From Przewalskia tangutica (taxonomy: Eukaryota > Streptophyta > Magnoliopsida > Solanales > Solanaceae), in the NCBI GenBank assembly GCA_029844215.1, contig CM056721.1, positions 131,841,254-131,905,253 of the forward strand: a stretch of DNA of 64,000 nt, given 5' to 3'. Under the pieces are notes generated by a model. That model was not told where the DNA came from and did no database searches. It saw nothing but the letters and a program-made list of their open reading frames with translations. A program made the position numbers and the translations under genes. Of this stretch, positions 9,989-21,939 are shown one piece after another; positions within the stretch are counted from its first letter, which is position 1; each line of letters begins with the position of its first letter.

Positions 9989-11548
9989 TGTTATACCAGT
10001 GGTTCGGTCCGACCGCGGCCGGTCTCGGCCAGCGGTGCGAGGCGGGCAGCGCCGAGCGGGTGATTGTAGGGCGGCGGAACAGGCATGGCGGAAGATCCGG
10101 CGGTCGGAGTTGCTGGCCAGGCCAGAAGCGAACATGGCGAAGCGAAATCTGGCGGAAAAACTTAGGAAAATCGATATTTTCTTTTAAAAGGGCATGGGTG
10201 GGTGACAAGTGTCCCCCATCTGATTCTGCATATTATATTGACCAAGTCTTAAAGACTTGGTCATCTTTCATCTCTCTTAGAAAAACTCCTCCTTCTCTCT
10301 TAAATTATTTCAAGCTCTTCCTTCTCTCTAAAACTCCAAGAGGTATTCTAGCCTTAGGAAAAATCTGAAAAAGTAAAAGCAGAAGGAAGCTTGTGGCTAG
10401 CTTGTGAAGGTTGTTGTGGTGGTGTTCTTGGAATAGAAGCTAGCAAATTGTTGGATAAATTTGGCTAAAGCTCTAAGGTAATGATTATTCTTCTATTATT
10501 AGTTTTTAGTGTTGCATGTTAAGAAGAAAGTATTTGTGGTAGTAAATAATGCTATTAGAGTCATTGCGTATGAGAAATGTGGGTTAGGTATGAAGGTTTT
10601 GGCTAAAGAGATATTATGAGCATGTTGTAGCCTACAAACTACTTTAAAATTGTTAAGTGTATTATTATGACTTATGGGGCAGAATTTTACACACCCAAGA
10701 TTAGGTGTGTAACCCCCTTTGTGTTGGTTTGGATGTTGGGCCTTAATGAGGCGTTTGAGTGTTGAAAATCGGCCTTTGAAAAGGTGGCAAAGTGAGTAGA
10801 AACAAAGGAAATGCTGCCCAATTTTCCTTAGGAATTGGTAACTTGAATTTGGAATTTCTACATTGAAATTAGAGGTTAATAAACGCACTATGGTTATTAT
10901 AGGTTGACATATTACTTGCGGTAGTTGGACTTAGCAAGTGGATTGACCGAAGAGGTATGTAGAGCTTTCCTATCTCTTGAGCATGAGTAGTTGTACCTAT
11001 GTAGTGCAAAGATATCGCACAAGATTTGATATCTTTCACTTGTTTTAAAGTATATGATACTTGTTTCATTTTAAAAGTATAAGTCCCTTGGATTTAGGGA
11101 AAATGTATTTGACAAAGGAATAACGCTAATATAATGATTTTATGGAAAGTTGGTTATATTAGTTTTGAAAGGTTCACAAAGAATGGTTTACTCTAATTAA
11201 AACAAGTACGGGTAAAGGATTTGAAACTATGGAAGGTGGATTGATTTTTAGGCATTGGTTGCCTAAGGTTTTGAAGGAAATGAAGTCACTTGATTTAGAA
11301 GCCTATTATATTTCTAAAAGGAAATGTGACTTGTTTTGAAAAGAAATTGTAACTTGATACTATGGTGATTAGTATCTTGGAATCTTTGTATAAAAAGAGT
11401 TTTCTTAAAAAGTTAGAAGTACATGGTACTTGGGTTGAATTTCCGAATTTTCTATTAAAAGACATGTTAGTGCCTTAGGATACTAAAATGAGAGGATATA
11501 TTAATAATGTTAATAAGAAGTTAGGGATTTCTTAACTTGCTTATGTTA

Positions 11549-11665
11549 TGATAAGCCGGTAGTGCTTATGTATGATATGATAGGCCGGTAGTGCTTATGT
11601 TGTGATATGATAGGCCGGTAGTGCTTATGTATGATATGATAGGCCGGTAGTGCTTATGTTATGTA
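11549..11665. repeat. About 32-bp tandem array in G2 LTR, about 4 copies
   Basis: Repeated unit GATATGATAGGCCGGTAGTG followed by CTTATGTATGTAT, with small length changes. Two units remain at 19005-19051 and two to three at 27622-27690 in the split 3' LTR. Confidence 0.85.
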
Positions 11666-11739
11666 TGATAGCCGGATGAGCTATGTTATATATTTGTATT
11701 ATTACGGGGTAAACCCCGGGTTATTATCTATGCCATGGA

Positions 11740-11960
11740 TTTGCTACCCATGATGCGAGTGCGGCGCTTGCACTCATGCGGATCCGGACCACAGGATCCA
11801 TGCGGGTGAAATAGTCTCATGCGAGTACGGCGATGGTACTCATGCGGGTCCACAGGATCCATGCGGGTGAAATAGTCTCATGCGGGTGAAATAGTCCCAT
11901 GACGAGGCGGATGACCTCATGCGGGTCCACAGGACCCATACAGGTGAAATAGTCCCAGGA
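11740..11960. repeat. Short repeats in G2 LTR (CATGCGGGT units)
   Basis: Interleaved units CATGCGGGTCCACAGGATC and CATGCGGGTGAAATAGTC(T/C) occur several times. An echo is found in the split copy (27775-27945) and on minus in G3 (19670-19790). Confidence 0.8.
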
Positions 11961-12569
11961 GTAGGATTGCTTAATGATACTAGGCGAGTACCTGTTTGAT
12001 CGCGAGCCTCTATTTTTATGCTATCAGATTTATACTTGTTACTCTCATTGTTAGTAAGGCACAGTGCAAGGAAATTGATTTTATCTATGACTCCAGCTTA
12101 TTTTGACTTATGATATTACTCTGATATTTTCGATTTTACATACTTGAGTACGTTGTATCGACCCCTTCCGAGCTGCGTTCAATCTGCGGTAAGGGAAGCG
12201 GTGGTAGATCCTCATTCCTAGGATCTTTTACTCAGTGTCGAAGCTCATTCCTCGGAAGCTTGTTTTGTTAGTACGGATATTCCCTGATGCTATAGGTGTT
12301 TTGCACATTCAGGGGTATGGCGGGGCCCTGTCCCGCCATAGTTTTTATCTTTAGAGCTCTGTGGTCACATATATGTTTTGGGCTATAAGAACCAGTTGTA
12401 CTACTATACTTTGTTTATGTATGTTTTATGGAAGGCAGCCTTATCGGCTGGCCAGTGATGGTTACCCTTTTTATAAGTTATGTGTTATGTATGTTCATTG
12501 CTATTCTCGACATATACGACGAGTACCCGGTAAGTACCGATCGCGGCCGAGGTTGGGTCGTGACAAAAG

Positions 12570-12581
12570 TGGTATCGAAGC
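12570..12581 (+). other. Primer binding site of G2
   Basis: TGGTATCGAAGC, 4 bases after the LTR end, a slightly changed iMet-tRNA complement (normal TGGTATCAGAGC). The CAGAG to CGAAG change fits the CHG-site anomaly described in the findings. Confidence 0.85.
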
Positions 12582-12771
12582 GATTAGTCCTCGGAAAGTG
12601 TCCACGCACCATGTCTAGTAAGTCTTGATTATCAGTGTGTCGTGCACCACATCTATAATCAGGAGGCTACAGGATATTTAGGATTGGTTTCCATTCTTTC
12701 ACTCTAAGATCGTGCAATAGAGCTGAGTTATAGGTTGAACCTACTCTGATGTTTTCCTTTATGTATCGATT

Positions 12772-14150
12772 ATGCCTCACGCAAGGCAACCGCCCGAGAA
12801 GGGCAAGCGATGAGGAACTACTAGTAGGGCAGGGTTACCAGGGCATGCCCGATCCCACCGGATGAGGTGTTTGGACGGCGAGTTCTACAACGTCGCCAAG
12901 TGAAACGAGGCGGCGGCGGCCTCACGAGACCGCGGTACTGAGCCTCGATCCAGCGGCGAGCGAGAGGATATGGGCTACAAGGAGACGGCGATTACTAGTC
13001 GAGATCGTGGCGACATGAGATAAAGTGAGCAGCGATTCGGCCATACCGTAGTTCAACCTGAGTCGCTAGCGAGGCGAGGACTTTTGAGTTGCGGCCACCG
13101 AGTTTTATGGGTCGAGGCACGAGGATGATCTCGAGTTTATCCGCGATTCTGACGGATCATGAGGGTGATCGGGGCTTCGGAGACCGAGTCGGTAGTACTA
13201 GGTTCGCATCGGCTGCGGGACACCGCGATTGGCGGTATGATTCATAGGAAGCGTCGGGGAGCATGCGCTTCCTATTTGGGACGAGTTCTCGAGGCGTTAT
13301 GGCCATTTCTTGCCTCGCGTATGAGGAAGGCTCGGCCGATAGATTTTTGACATCGAGGCAGTGGGCGGGCGGTTCGGGAGTACAATGTGAGTTTGACTCA
13401 TTGGCTCGGTATGTGCGCTTTGGTATGACATGGAGGGCGAGTGCCGGTATGTCACGAGACTCGATGATCACTTGGCGAAGTTGCACGGAGTAGCTCTTCA
13501 CCGGCATGGACATTGCCGCGTGCGACATATGCGCAGGTGTGAACGCGGGACCGACGGATCGGCAGTGTATCGCGAGAAGAGGGCGGACAGCGAGGTCCTG
13601 GTAGTTTTAAGGGTAGACAACCCGGCCAGACAGATTTGCACCACGCCGGTCGAGCGCTCCTCCACCATCTTCGGACGTCTGAGTATTGAGAGCATGGCGA
13701 GGTTCCGGGCCGGGTTTCGGAGGACGAGTTCGGTCGGATGAGGCCACCTATGCCTCGGTGTGGTCGATGTGGTGATTGCCATTATAGAAGTGTCGTGTTC
13801 CTCCAGGAGCTTATTACTCTTGTGGCGGTAGGCCATTTGAAGAGAGATTGTCCGACGGCGGCGGAAATGCTATGGCTCGGCCACCGATTCGATTGTCGGG
13901 TCTTCATCTTGATTGTTATGCGCCGGGCGAGGGTGTTCACGGGCCAGCGGTCGCGGCGGTCGTGGCGGGGTTCTAGTTCCAGGTCCTCGAACGCATCTAT
14001 GCTATGTCGATCGTCGGGACCGGGCGTCACCGATGTCGTCAGGTACATTATTGGTTTCTTCGTGATGTATATGCTTTGATAGATCCGAGTTCTACCTTGT
14101 CCCATATATCTCCTCATATTCTTTGGTAGAATAGGGATAGAGCAGAGTCC
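12772..14150 (+). pseudogene. gypsy G2 gag
   Basis: The first ATG opens MPHARQPPEKGK before a stop at about 12809. The rest is shattered into frames of about 60-110 codons. Recognisable parts: capsid-region words YVTRLDDH (about 13447) and, near 13740-13860, the zinc-knuckle area with CGRCGDCHY and GHLKRDCP, where one normal CCHC motif has been disrupted. The end passes into the protease at about 14150 (ESFEVATP-like words at 14145-14175). Extremely CpG-rich compared with the copia genes. The start matches that of the sister element G3 on minus (ATG at 26290). No intact protein can come from it. Confidence 0.7.
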
Positions 14151-14625
14151 ATAGAATCTTTTGAGGTGGCTACGCCGTAGGTGCTTCGATGGTAGCCGGC
14201 GGGTATATAAGGCTTGCCCGGTGACTATAGATAGTCGTCGGACTCTGGTGACTTGATAGAGTTGGATATGAGACCGATGTGATTATGGGTATGGATTGGC
14301 TGGCGTCTTGCTATGCCAACGTGGATCGAGAGAGAGGTTAGTTCGGTTCCGATTTCTGGTGGCAGGTTATCGAGTAGAAGGGAATCTTGCGTCGCCAGGG
14401 TAGGTTTATTTCTTACCTCAAGGCTAGGAAGATGGTACGGAAGGGTATATTTACCATTTGGTTCGGGTATTAAATCACGAGGTGAGATCTGGGACCTTGA
14501 TCGGTCCGGTTGTTAGAGAGTTTCGGACGTATTCCCAAGCGAGCTTGGGTATCCTCACGAGAGGAGATTGAGTTTGCATCGATTTGGCGCGGACACTCGG
14601 CCGATATCTATTCCGCCATCTAACG
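14150..14625 (+). pseudogene. gypsy G2 protease region
   Basis: Words of the aspartic-protease part can be read in changing frames: FDVIMGMDWLASCYAN at about 14265-14325, then the stretch equivalent to GRFISYLKARKMV near 14400 and LNHEV near 14470. It precedes RT as in all Ty3/gypsy pol genes. The linker to RT is shortened (PISIPPS-like at 14600). Many indels; not functional. Confidence 0.65.
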
Positions 14626-14629
14626 AATG

Positions 14630-15792
14630 CTGCCGAGTTGAAGGAATTGAAGGACCAGTGAAAGATTTCTTTGGAGAAAGGCTTTATTAGGCCAAGTGTT
14701 TCTCCTTGGGGCGCCATGTTATTTGTAAAGAAGAAGGATGGGGCGCTGCGTATGTGTATTGATTCTGACGGTGAACAAGGTAACTATCAAGAAGCAGTAT
14801 CCTCCCGGGATTGACGATTTGTTTGACCATTGCGGGTGCAAAGTGTTTTCAAGATAGACTGTGATGCGGTTATCATCAGTGCGAGTTAGAGATAGATATC
14901 CCAAAGAGCGGTATTCGGGACCGGTATGGGCACTATGAGTTCAGGTGATGTCTTTCGGGTTGACAGCGCCAAAGATATTCATGGATTTGATGAATAGGGT
15001 GTTCAGCCATTCTTGGATATGTTCGTTATAGTGTTTATTGATGATATCTTGGTGTATTCGCGCACGAGCGGAGCATCTGATCATTTGAGGACGGTATTAG
15101 AGTCCTCCGAGGCCGTGATTGTATGCCAAGTTCTCGAAGTGCGAGTTCTGGTTGGCGTCAGTGGCTTTCTTAGGACATGTTATCGGGACCGATGGTATTC
15201 GGGTTGATACAGCGAAGATTGAAGCAGTCAAGACTTGGCGGACCAGCTACCGAGCAGTGCGACTTTTGGGCCTTGCAGGCTATTATCAGAGGTTTGTAGA
15301 AAAGTTTGCTTCTATTTCAGCACCTTTGACTAAGATGACTCAGAAGGCAGCTATGTTCCGATGGACGGATACTTGTGAGGAAAGTTTCCAGTTGCTAAAG
15401 GAGAAGTTGTGACCGCCCAGTTCTTACTCTTCCAGAGGGCTTAGATGGATATGTGGTTTATTGTGACGCGTCAGGTGTCGGGATTGGGTGTGTGCTGATG
15501 CATCACGGCAAGGTTATAGCTTATGCATCTCGACAGCTTAGAAAGCATGAGAAAAACTATCCCACACATGACTTGGAGTTAGCGTGATGATTCATGCCTT
15601 GAAGATGCGGAGACATTATTTATATAGAGTACGTGGACATTTACACACACCACAAGAGTCTCGGACATCTTCACCATGGAGGCTGAACTTGCGGCGAGCG
15701 GTGGTTGGAGCTGCCAAGGATTACGATGTTGATATTACGTACCACGAGGAAGGCGATGTAGTTGCAGATGCCCAGTCGCGGATCGATGGGTA
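14630..15792 (+). pseudogene. gypsy G2 reverse transcriptase and RNase H
   Basis: RT words in order: AELKELKDQ (14632), EKGFI, SPWGA (14700), LFVKKKDGALRMCID, then damaged palm parts, LDMFVIVFIDDILVYSR with the catalytic FIDD at 15013-15065, YAKFSKCEFWLASVAFLGHVIGT (frame 15119-15412), VKTWR, LLGLAGYYQRFVEKFASISAPLTKMTQKAAMFRW. RNase H follows: LDGYVVYCDASGVGIGCVL (about 15445), YASRQLRKHEKNYPTHDLEL and the end YDVDITYHEEGDVVADAQSR (15720-15785). Order and motifs are standard Ty3/gypsy. Compared with G1's RT the differences are mostly 1-3 base indels, many at CAG/CTG. Confidence 0.9.
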
Positions 15793-15799
15793 GTGCATG

Positions 15800-17290
15800 C
15801 ATTGTTCACCCGGAGAAAAGGGATATGGTCAGAGTTACATCATTCGCGAGCCTTGGGGTTCGTTTGTTGATCTGTTAGCGAAGTCGGGTTGAGAGGTTGC
15901 CAAGTCTTCCATCGTCGAGGAGGTGAAGAGGCGATATGAGGATCCGATTTTGATGCGATCGAGATGCAGCTCTCCGGAAGGAAGAGTCTATTTGAGTAGC
16001 GCTGATGGGGTGCTAAGATTCGAGCGGTTGTGTGTTCCGATGTGACAGACTTCGTCGGCGAATCTTTGAGAGGCACGATGCTCGTTATTCTATTCATCCG
16101 GTCGACTAAGATGTATCGACCTCGAATCGTGTATTAGTGGGATGGCCTAAAGAGGGACGTTGCGGAGTTCGTGGCACAGTGCCCGAATTGTCAGCAGGTT
16201 AAGATTGATCACCAGAAGCCCGGTGGGCTATTGCAAGCTATTGATATTCCTACTTGGAAGTGAGAGGTGCTAAATATGGATTTTATTACAGGGCTACCTA
16301 CCACTCGGAGAGCGTGATTCCATTTGGGTGATTGTCGACGGTGGCGAAATTAGCCCATTTTCTTCCTCGAACGGCGTTCTCGGTGAGGACTATGCGGATT
16401 ATATATTAGAGAGATTGTGAGGCGCGAGTCGGTGTCGATTATATCGGATAGAGAGCCCGGTTCTCGGCTAACTTACGGAGGTCTTTTCGGAAGGGATTAG
16501 GGACAGGTGAGTCTCGATCGCATTTCACCTCGGGCCGACGGACGGTAGCGCACTATCGAACACTTGAGGATATGCTTCGGGCTTGTGCTATTGATTTCAG
16601 GGGTAGCTTGGAGGATCATTTGCCTCTTGTGGAGTTTGCTTACAACAACAGCTACCATTCCAGTATTCAGATGGCGCCTTATGAGGCCTTAGACGGGAGG
16701 AAGTGCAGTCACCGATAGGTGGTTCGAGTGGGAGAAGTTCGATTAGTCGGGCAGACTTAGTTCGTGAGCGGTGGATAAGGTGAAGCTTATCCAGAGGCGG
16801 TTGTTGGCGGCTCGAGTCGTGAAGTCGTATGCAGATCATCGGCGTCGACACTTGGAATTTGAGTTAGATGATTGGGTTTTCTAAAGGTATCGCCCACGGC
16901 GGCGTGATGAGATTTGGAAAGAAGGAAGCTTAGCCCAGGTACGTTGGGCGTATCATTGTCCGTAGGGTAGGCGGGGTTGCTATGAGTTAGACACGTCATC
17001 CGATTTGAGGCGGTACATCCGATTTTCCATGTGTCCATGTTGCGGAAATGTATTGGAGATCCATCTAGAGTGCACGGTTCATGATGTCCAAGTAACAGAG
17101 GAGTTATCGTATGAGAGAGTCCCATAGCGATACTCGATCGACGAGTTAGACGACTTGGACGAAGGGCGTGGCTTCCGTCAAGGTCTTATGGCGGAGCGAG
17201 CAGAGGAGAAATGGCGTGGGAAGCAGAGGATGACATGATGAAGAAGTATCCTCACTTATTCCCTACACCTCGGTAACCCACTTTCACCTT
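15800..17290 (+). pseudogene. gypsy G2 integrase with chromodomain-like C-terminus
   Basis: The zinc-binding end is visible as CPNCQQVKIDHQKPGGLLQ (about 16180-16240), next to the core start LNMDFITGLP (16270). The core continues through HFLP-, DRD- and FTSxFW-like words with heavy indels. The C-terminal part shows PYEALDGRKC (16678), RYVGRI, GVAYELDTSSDL, CPCCGNVLEIHLEC and a chromodomain-like end with SVKVLWRS and AEDDM-KYPHLFPTPR (17225-17275). A chromodomain after integrase is the mark of chromoviruses. Ends 160 bp before the PPT. Not translatable as it stands. Confidence 0.8.
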
Positions 17291-17426
17291 GTTAGTTTTG
17301 ATTTAGCAATTGTGCTTAAGTATTGTTGTGGTGTGAGCGTCTTTATTTGCAAAAGAGTAGTTAAGAGCGTCTACGTCAATTTGTGATTCAAGTAATCCTA
17401 GAAGGAACATTCGTCCGAATGTTTCT

Positions 17427-17436
17427 AAGGGGAGAA
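17427..17436 (+). other. Polypurine tract of G2
   Basis: AAGGGGAGAA directly before the TG of the 3' LTR at 17437. Confidence 0.9.
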
Positions 17437-19051
17437 TGTTATACCGTGGTTGGTCTGGACATGATCGTGGTCTCTTGTGGCAGCCCTCTGGCGCCTTGGC
17501 TGAGCGGGTGATTGTAGCGCGGCGTCGGAAACATGGCCGAAGCGTCAGTCGGCGAAGTTGCGTTGGGAAGCGGAAGCGAGGCGAGCGGCGCGAAATCTGG
17601 CGGAAAAACTTAGAAAAATCGATCTTTTCTTTTAAAGGGCATGGGTGGGTGACAAGTGTCCCCCCATCCGATTCAGATGCATTATATTGACTAAGTCTTA
17701 AAGACTTGGTCATCTTTCATCTCTCTCTTAGAAAAAGCTCCTCCTTCTCTCTTAAATTATTTCAAGCTCCGCCTTCTCTCTAAAACTCCAAGAGGTATTC
17801 TAGCCTTAGGAAAAATCTGAAAAAGTAAAAGGCAAGAAGGAAGCTTGTGGCTAGCTTGTGAATGTTGTTGTGGTGGTGTTCTTGGAATAGAAGCTAGCAA
17901 ATTGTTGGATAAATTTGGCTAAAGCTCTAAGGTAATGATTCTTCCTCTATTATTAGTTTTTAGTGTTGCATGTTAAGAAGAAAGTATTTGTGGTAGTAAA
18001 TAATGCTATTAGAGTCATTGCATGCAAGAAATGTGGGTTGGGTATGAATGTTTTGGCTAAAGAGATATTATGAGCATGTTGTAGCCTACAAACTACTTTA
18101 GAATTGTTAAGTGTATTATTATGACTTATGGAGTAGAATTTTACACACCCAAGATTAGGTGTGTAATCCCCTTTGTGTTGGTTTGGATGTTGGGCCTTAA
18201 TGAGGCGTTTGAGTGTTGAAAATCGGCATTTGAAAAGGTGGCAAAGTGAGTAGAAACAAAGGAAATGCTGCCCAATTTTCCTTAGGAATTGGTAACTTGA
18301 ATTTGGAATTTCTACATTGAAATTAGAGGTTAATAAACGCACTATGGTTATTATAGGTTGACATATTACTTGCGGTAGTTGGACTTAGCAAGTGGATTGA
18401 CCGAAGAGGTATGTAGAGCTTTCCTATCTCTTGAGCATGAGTAGTTGTACCTATGTAGTACGGTATACGTACAAGATTTGATATTTTTCACTTGTTTTAA
18501 AGTATATGATACTTGTTTCATTTTAAAAGTATAAATCCCTTGGATTTAGGGAAAATGTATTTGACAAAGGAATAACGCTAATATAATGACTTTATGGGAA
18601 GTTGGTTATATTAGTTTTGATAGGTTCACAAAGAATGGTTTACTCTAATTAAAACAAGTACGGGTAAAGGATTTGAAACTATGGAAGGTGGATTGATTTT
18701 TAGGCATTGGTTGCCTAAGGTTTTAAAGAAAATGAAGTCACTTGATTTAGAAGCCTATTATATTTCTAAAAGGAAATGTGACTTGTTTTGAAAAGAAATT
18801 GTAACTTGATACTATGGTGATTAGTATCTTGGAATCTTTGTATAAAAAGAGTTTTCTTAAAAAGTTAGAAGTACATGGTACTTGGGTTGAATTCCCGAAT
18901 TTTCTATTAAAAGACATGTTAGTGCCTTAGGATACTAAAATGAGAGGATATATTAATAATGTTAATAAGAAGTTAGGGGATTTCTTAACTTGCTTATGTT
19001 ATGATAAGCCGGTAGTGCTTATGTATGATATGATAGGCCGGTAGTGCTTAT
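17437..19051 (+). repeat. 3' LTR of G2, first part
   Basis: It begins TGTTATACCG and follows the 5' LTR closely. It breaks after GTGCTTAT at 19051 where the minus-strand LTR of G3 begins, and resumes at 27616. Confidence 0.92.
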
Positions 19052-21786
19052 TGTCACGACCCGACCCCGGGGACGCGACTAGTACCTGCGGTACCTGTCG
19101 GTATCATGAGAGAATAGCAATGGATCATACATAACACATAACTTATAAAAGGTAAACATCAGCGGCCAACCGATAAAGTGCCTTCATAAAACATACTTAA
19201 ACAAAAGTATAGTAGTACAACCGGTTCTTATAGCCCAAAATACATAGGTGACCGCACTTAAAGATAATAAGTGGCGGGACAGGGCCGCCATACCCCGAAT
19301 GTACAAAACACCTATAGCATCGGGAATATCCATACTGAATAAATAAGCTTCCGAGGAATGGAGCTTCGACAGGAATAGTGATCCTAAGAACGAGGATCCT
19401 CAATCGCTTACCTGCCTGCGGCGTGAGCGGCCCAGGGAAGGGGGTCGACACAATATGTACCAAATATGCAAAGCCGGAAAATCTTGTAATATGATATCAT
19501 AAGTCTAAAAGCAGTGAGTCATGGAAGACAATAAAATACCTTTTATCGTGCCTTACTAACAATGAGTGACAAGTATATATACATATATATCTTTGCATAA
19601 AATAGGAGGCTCGTGATCAAACAGGTACCTCGTCGTAGTATCAAAAAGAAACCATCCTACTCGCGGGACTATTTCACCCGTGGGTCTGTGGACCGCGTGA
19701 AGTACTCGCGTCGGTGTACTGGCGTGGGACTATTTCACCGCGTAAGCCCATAAGGACTCGCGTGAGGTATTATCGCGTCACGGGTAGCAAATCCACGGAG
19801 CAATTGGTATAACGATCTTGGGGACTTTCCGCCGGATATACTCTTACCACAAGCAGATGGTATAACGATCTTGTGTACCTCGGATATACTCTTTGCTGGA
19901 GCAGATGGTATAACGATCTTGGGGCTTGCCCGCCGGATATACTCTTATCTTGGTGCGGATGGTATAACGATCTTGGATACGCCGCCGGATATACTCTTAC
20001 ATCGGGCAGATGGTATGACGATCTTGGGGTGGCCGCCGGACATCTTTCTACATGAAGGAGGTGGTATGACGATCTTGGGGCTTGCCCGCCACATACTCTT
20101 ACCTATCACAAACTGTCATCATATCATAATAATAATAAGTTAAGAAAACTTATAACTTCTTTTTAGTCTTGTTCACATACTCTCTCATTTTAGTTTACTT
20201 AAGGCACTTAACCATATCTTTAATAAAGAACACCGAATTTAACCCAAGTACTACATACTTCAACTCTTTCAAAAGTGACTCTTCTTTATACATAAAGCCT
20301 TTGGGCAATTGATGCCTTTAAATCAATTTGCCTCTTCATATAATTATCTTACTTAGAGTAAATCCTTCATTAACCTTTTATGAAGCTAATAGACCAACTT
20401 CCCATAAAGTTGTTATATTAACTCTATACTTTAGTAAAAAAATCATACTTTTCCTTAACCAGGACTTATACGTTCTTAAAGCGAAAAGTCATTTTATACT
20501 CAAAACAAGTAAGAACAAATCTTGTCGTCACGTACTACATAGTTTCATCTATTCATGCTCAAGAGATAGGAAGCTTCACATACCTCTTTGGTCAATCCAC
20601 TTGCCAAGTCCAAACTACCGCAAGTAATATTTCAACCTATAATAGTCATGATACGTTTATTAACCCCTAATCTCAAGTAGAACAATCCAAGTTCTAAGTC
20701 ACTAAATTCTATGGAAAATTGGCAAGATTTCCCTTGTTTCTACTCACTTTGCCACCTTTTCTCAAGGCCGAATTTATCATCCAAACACCACAATTAAGGC
20801 TCAACAATCCAACATTTTAAAGGGATTACATCCAAACTTGGGTGTGTAAAATTCTGCCCCACTAGTTACAACAATTTACTTATCACTTCTAAGGTAGTTT
20901 TAGGCTACAACATGCTCATAATCACTTCTTAGCCATTTCTTTCATACCCAAACCACATTTCTAACATGCAAAGATTCTAGAAGCATTATTTACTACCACA
21001 AGTTCTTTCTTCTAAACATGCACACTTAGAACTAATTCTAAAGGAAGAAATGTTACCTTAAAGTTTTAGCCAAAACTTATTCCAACTATTGCTAGCTTCC
21101 CTGCCAAGAACACCACCACAACAATGTCAACAAGCTAACCACAAGCTTCCTTTTCTTGCTCTTAACTTTCAGATTTTTCTTGGGTTTTCTTAGAGAGAAG
21201 GAGAGCGATTTTAGAGAGGAGAGAGAGTGTGAAGATGAAAGATGGGAAGAATGACCAAGTCTTGGTCAATATAATGCATGTAGCAGAAAATCAGATGGGG
21301 ACACTTGTCACCCTCCCATGGTCTCTTTTAAAACAAAATCAGATTTTCTAAGTTTTTGCCCAAATTCCCTTCGGCGCGCGGCCCTGCCGCATCAGGCCAA
21401 ACCTCGCGAGCTCTCGAACTTTTGCGCCCACGCTGTCATGGCGCTGGCCTGCAACTCTGCGACCTCTCGATTTTGGCGCGCGACTTCGCATCTGGCGCGC
21501 CCCGTCGCGCTTTGCAGAACGCATTTCGCCCGATTGCGCTGAACTTGTAACTCTCATAACTTTCTACTCCGATGCCCTATCGACGAGCGGTTGGTTGCGT
21601 TGGAATCAAGACTAACGAACTACGTCCCAGGCCTTTAAAATACTTAGGAATTCTCAACGAATCGGGTCATAACCCGCCTCAAAGTTGACTAAAACCGTCG
21701 AACGACCGTCAACCTCGCTTCGGAAATTTTAAGTCTTACATACTTTAAATGCGTTTCCATACGTAGGTCGAACTACTGGTATAACA
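19052..21786 (-). repeat. 3' LTR of gypsy G3 (2735 bp)
   Basis: TGTCACGACC…GGTATAACA on plus. It is the reverse-complement relative of the G2 LTR (for example 20982-21020 against 17965-18005) with added length in the tandem-repeat zone. ORFs such as 19871-20143 and 21318-21557 fall in tandem or GC-rich LTR sequence and are not genes. Confidence 0.9.
19800..20105. repeat. About 60-bp minisatellite in G3 LTR, about 5 copies
   Basis: Unit GGTATAACGATCTTGGGG, then CTTGCCCGCCGGATATACTC, then TTAC and a variable GCAGAT spacer, repeated five times with point changes. It expands the zone that in the G2 LTR holds the 32-bp array. Confidence 0.9.
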
Positions 21787-21797
21787 TTCTCCCTTAG
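21787..21797 (-). other. Polypurine tract of G3
   Basis: On minus CTAAGGGAGAA immediately precedes the LTR start TGTTATACC, equivalent to 17427-17436 in G2. Confidence 0.85.
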
Positions 21798-21939
21798 AAA
21801 CATTCGTCCGAATGTTCCTTCTAACTTACTCAAATCACAACATCGACATGCGTAGACTCTCTTAACTATTCATTCGTAATAAAGAAGCTCCACGAGCCAC
21901 AACATACGAAGCGTAAATGCTAAATCAAAACTAACAAGC

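Larger units (their letters stand above)
9989..12565 (+). repeat. 5' LTR of gypsy G2 (2577 bp)
   Basis: It starts TGTTATACCAG and ends GGTTGGGTCGTGACA, directly ahead of the PBS. It matches the 3' LTR pieces (17437-19051, 27616-28533) and the minus-strand LTRs of G3. From about 10170 it carries the ACAAGTGTCCCCC, GACCAAGTCTTAAAGACTTG and CATCTTTCATCTCTC blocks common to all copies. Tandem repeats sit near its middle. Short ORFs such as 9946-10368 and 10499-10888 recur only because the LTR recurs; they are not genes. Confidence 0.9.

Noticed and set aside
10499..10888. 129-codon minus ORF repeated nearly unchanged at 17953-18342
   Set aside because: Both lie in LTR copies; the likeness is due to LTR duplication, with no domain.
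13157..14117. Several overlapping long ORFs on both strands
   Set aside because: High CpG lowers stop frequency; they lie over the gypsy G2 gag and show no domain.
19800..20105. Regular repeats that could suggest a CRISPR-like array
   Set aside because: Plant LTR context, long imperfect units with no unique spacers of constant length; a minisatellite.
21318..21557. Arg/Ala-rich ORFs in three frames
   Set aside because: GC-rich end of the gypsy LTR; same composition at 10000-10150 and 27240-27340.
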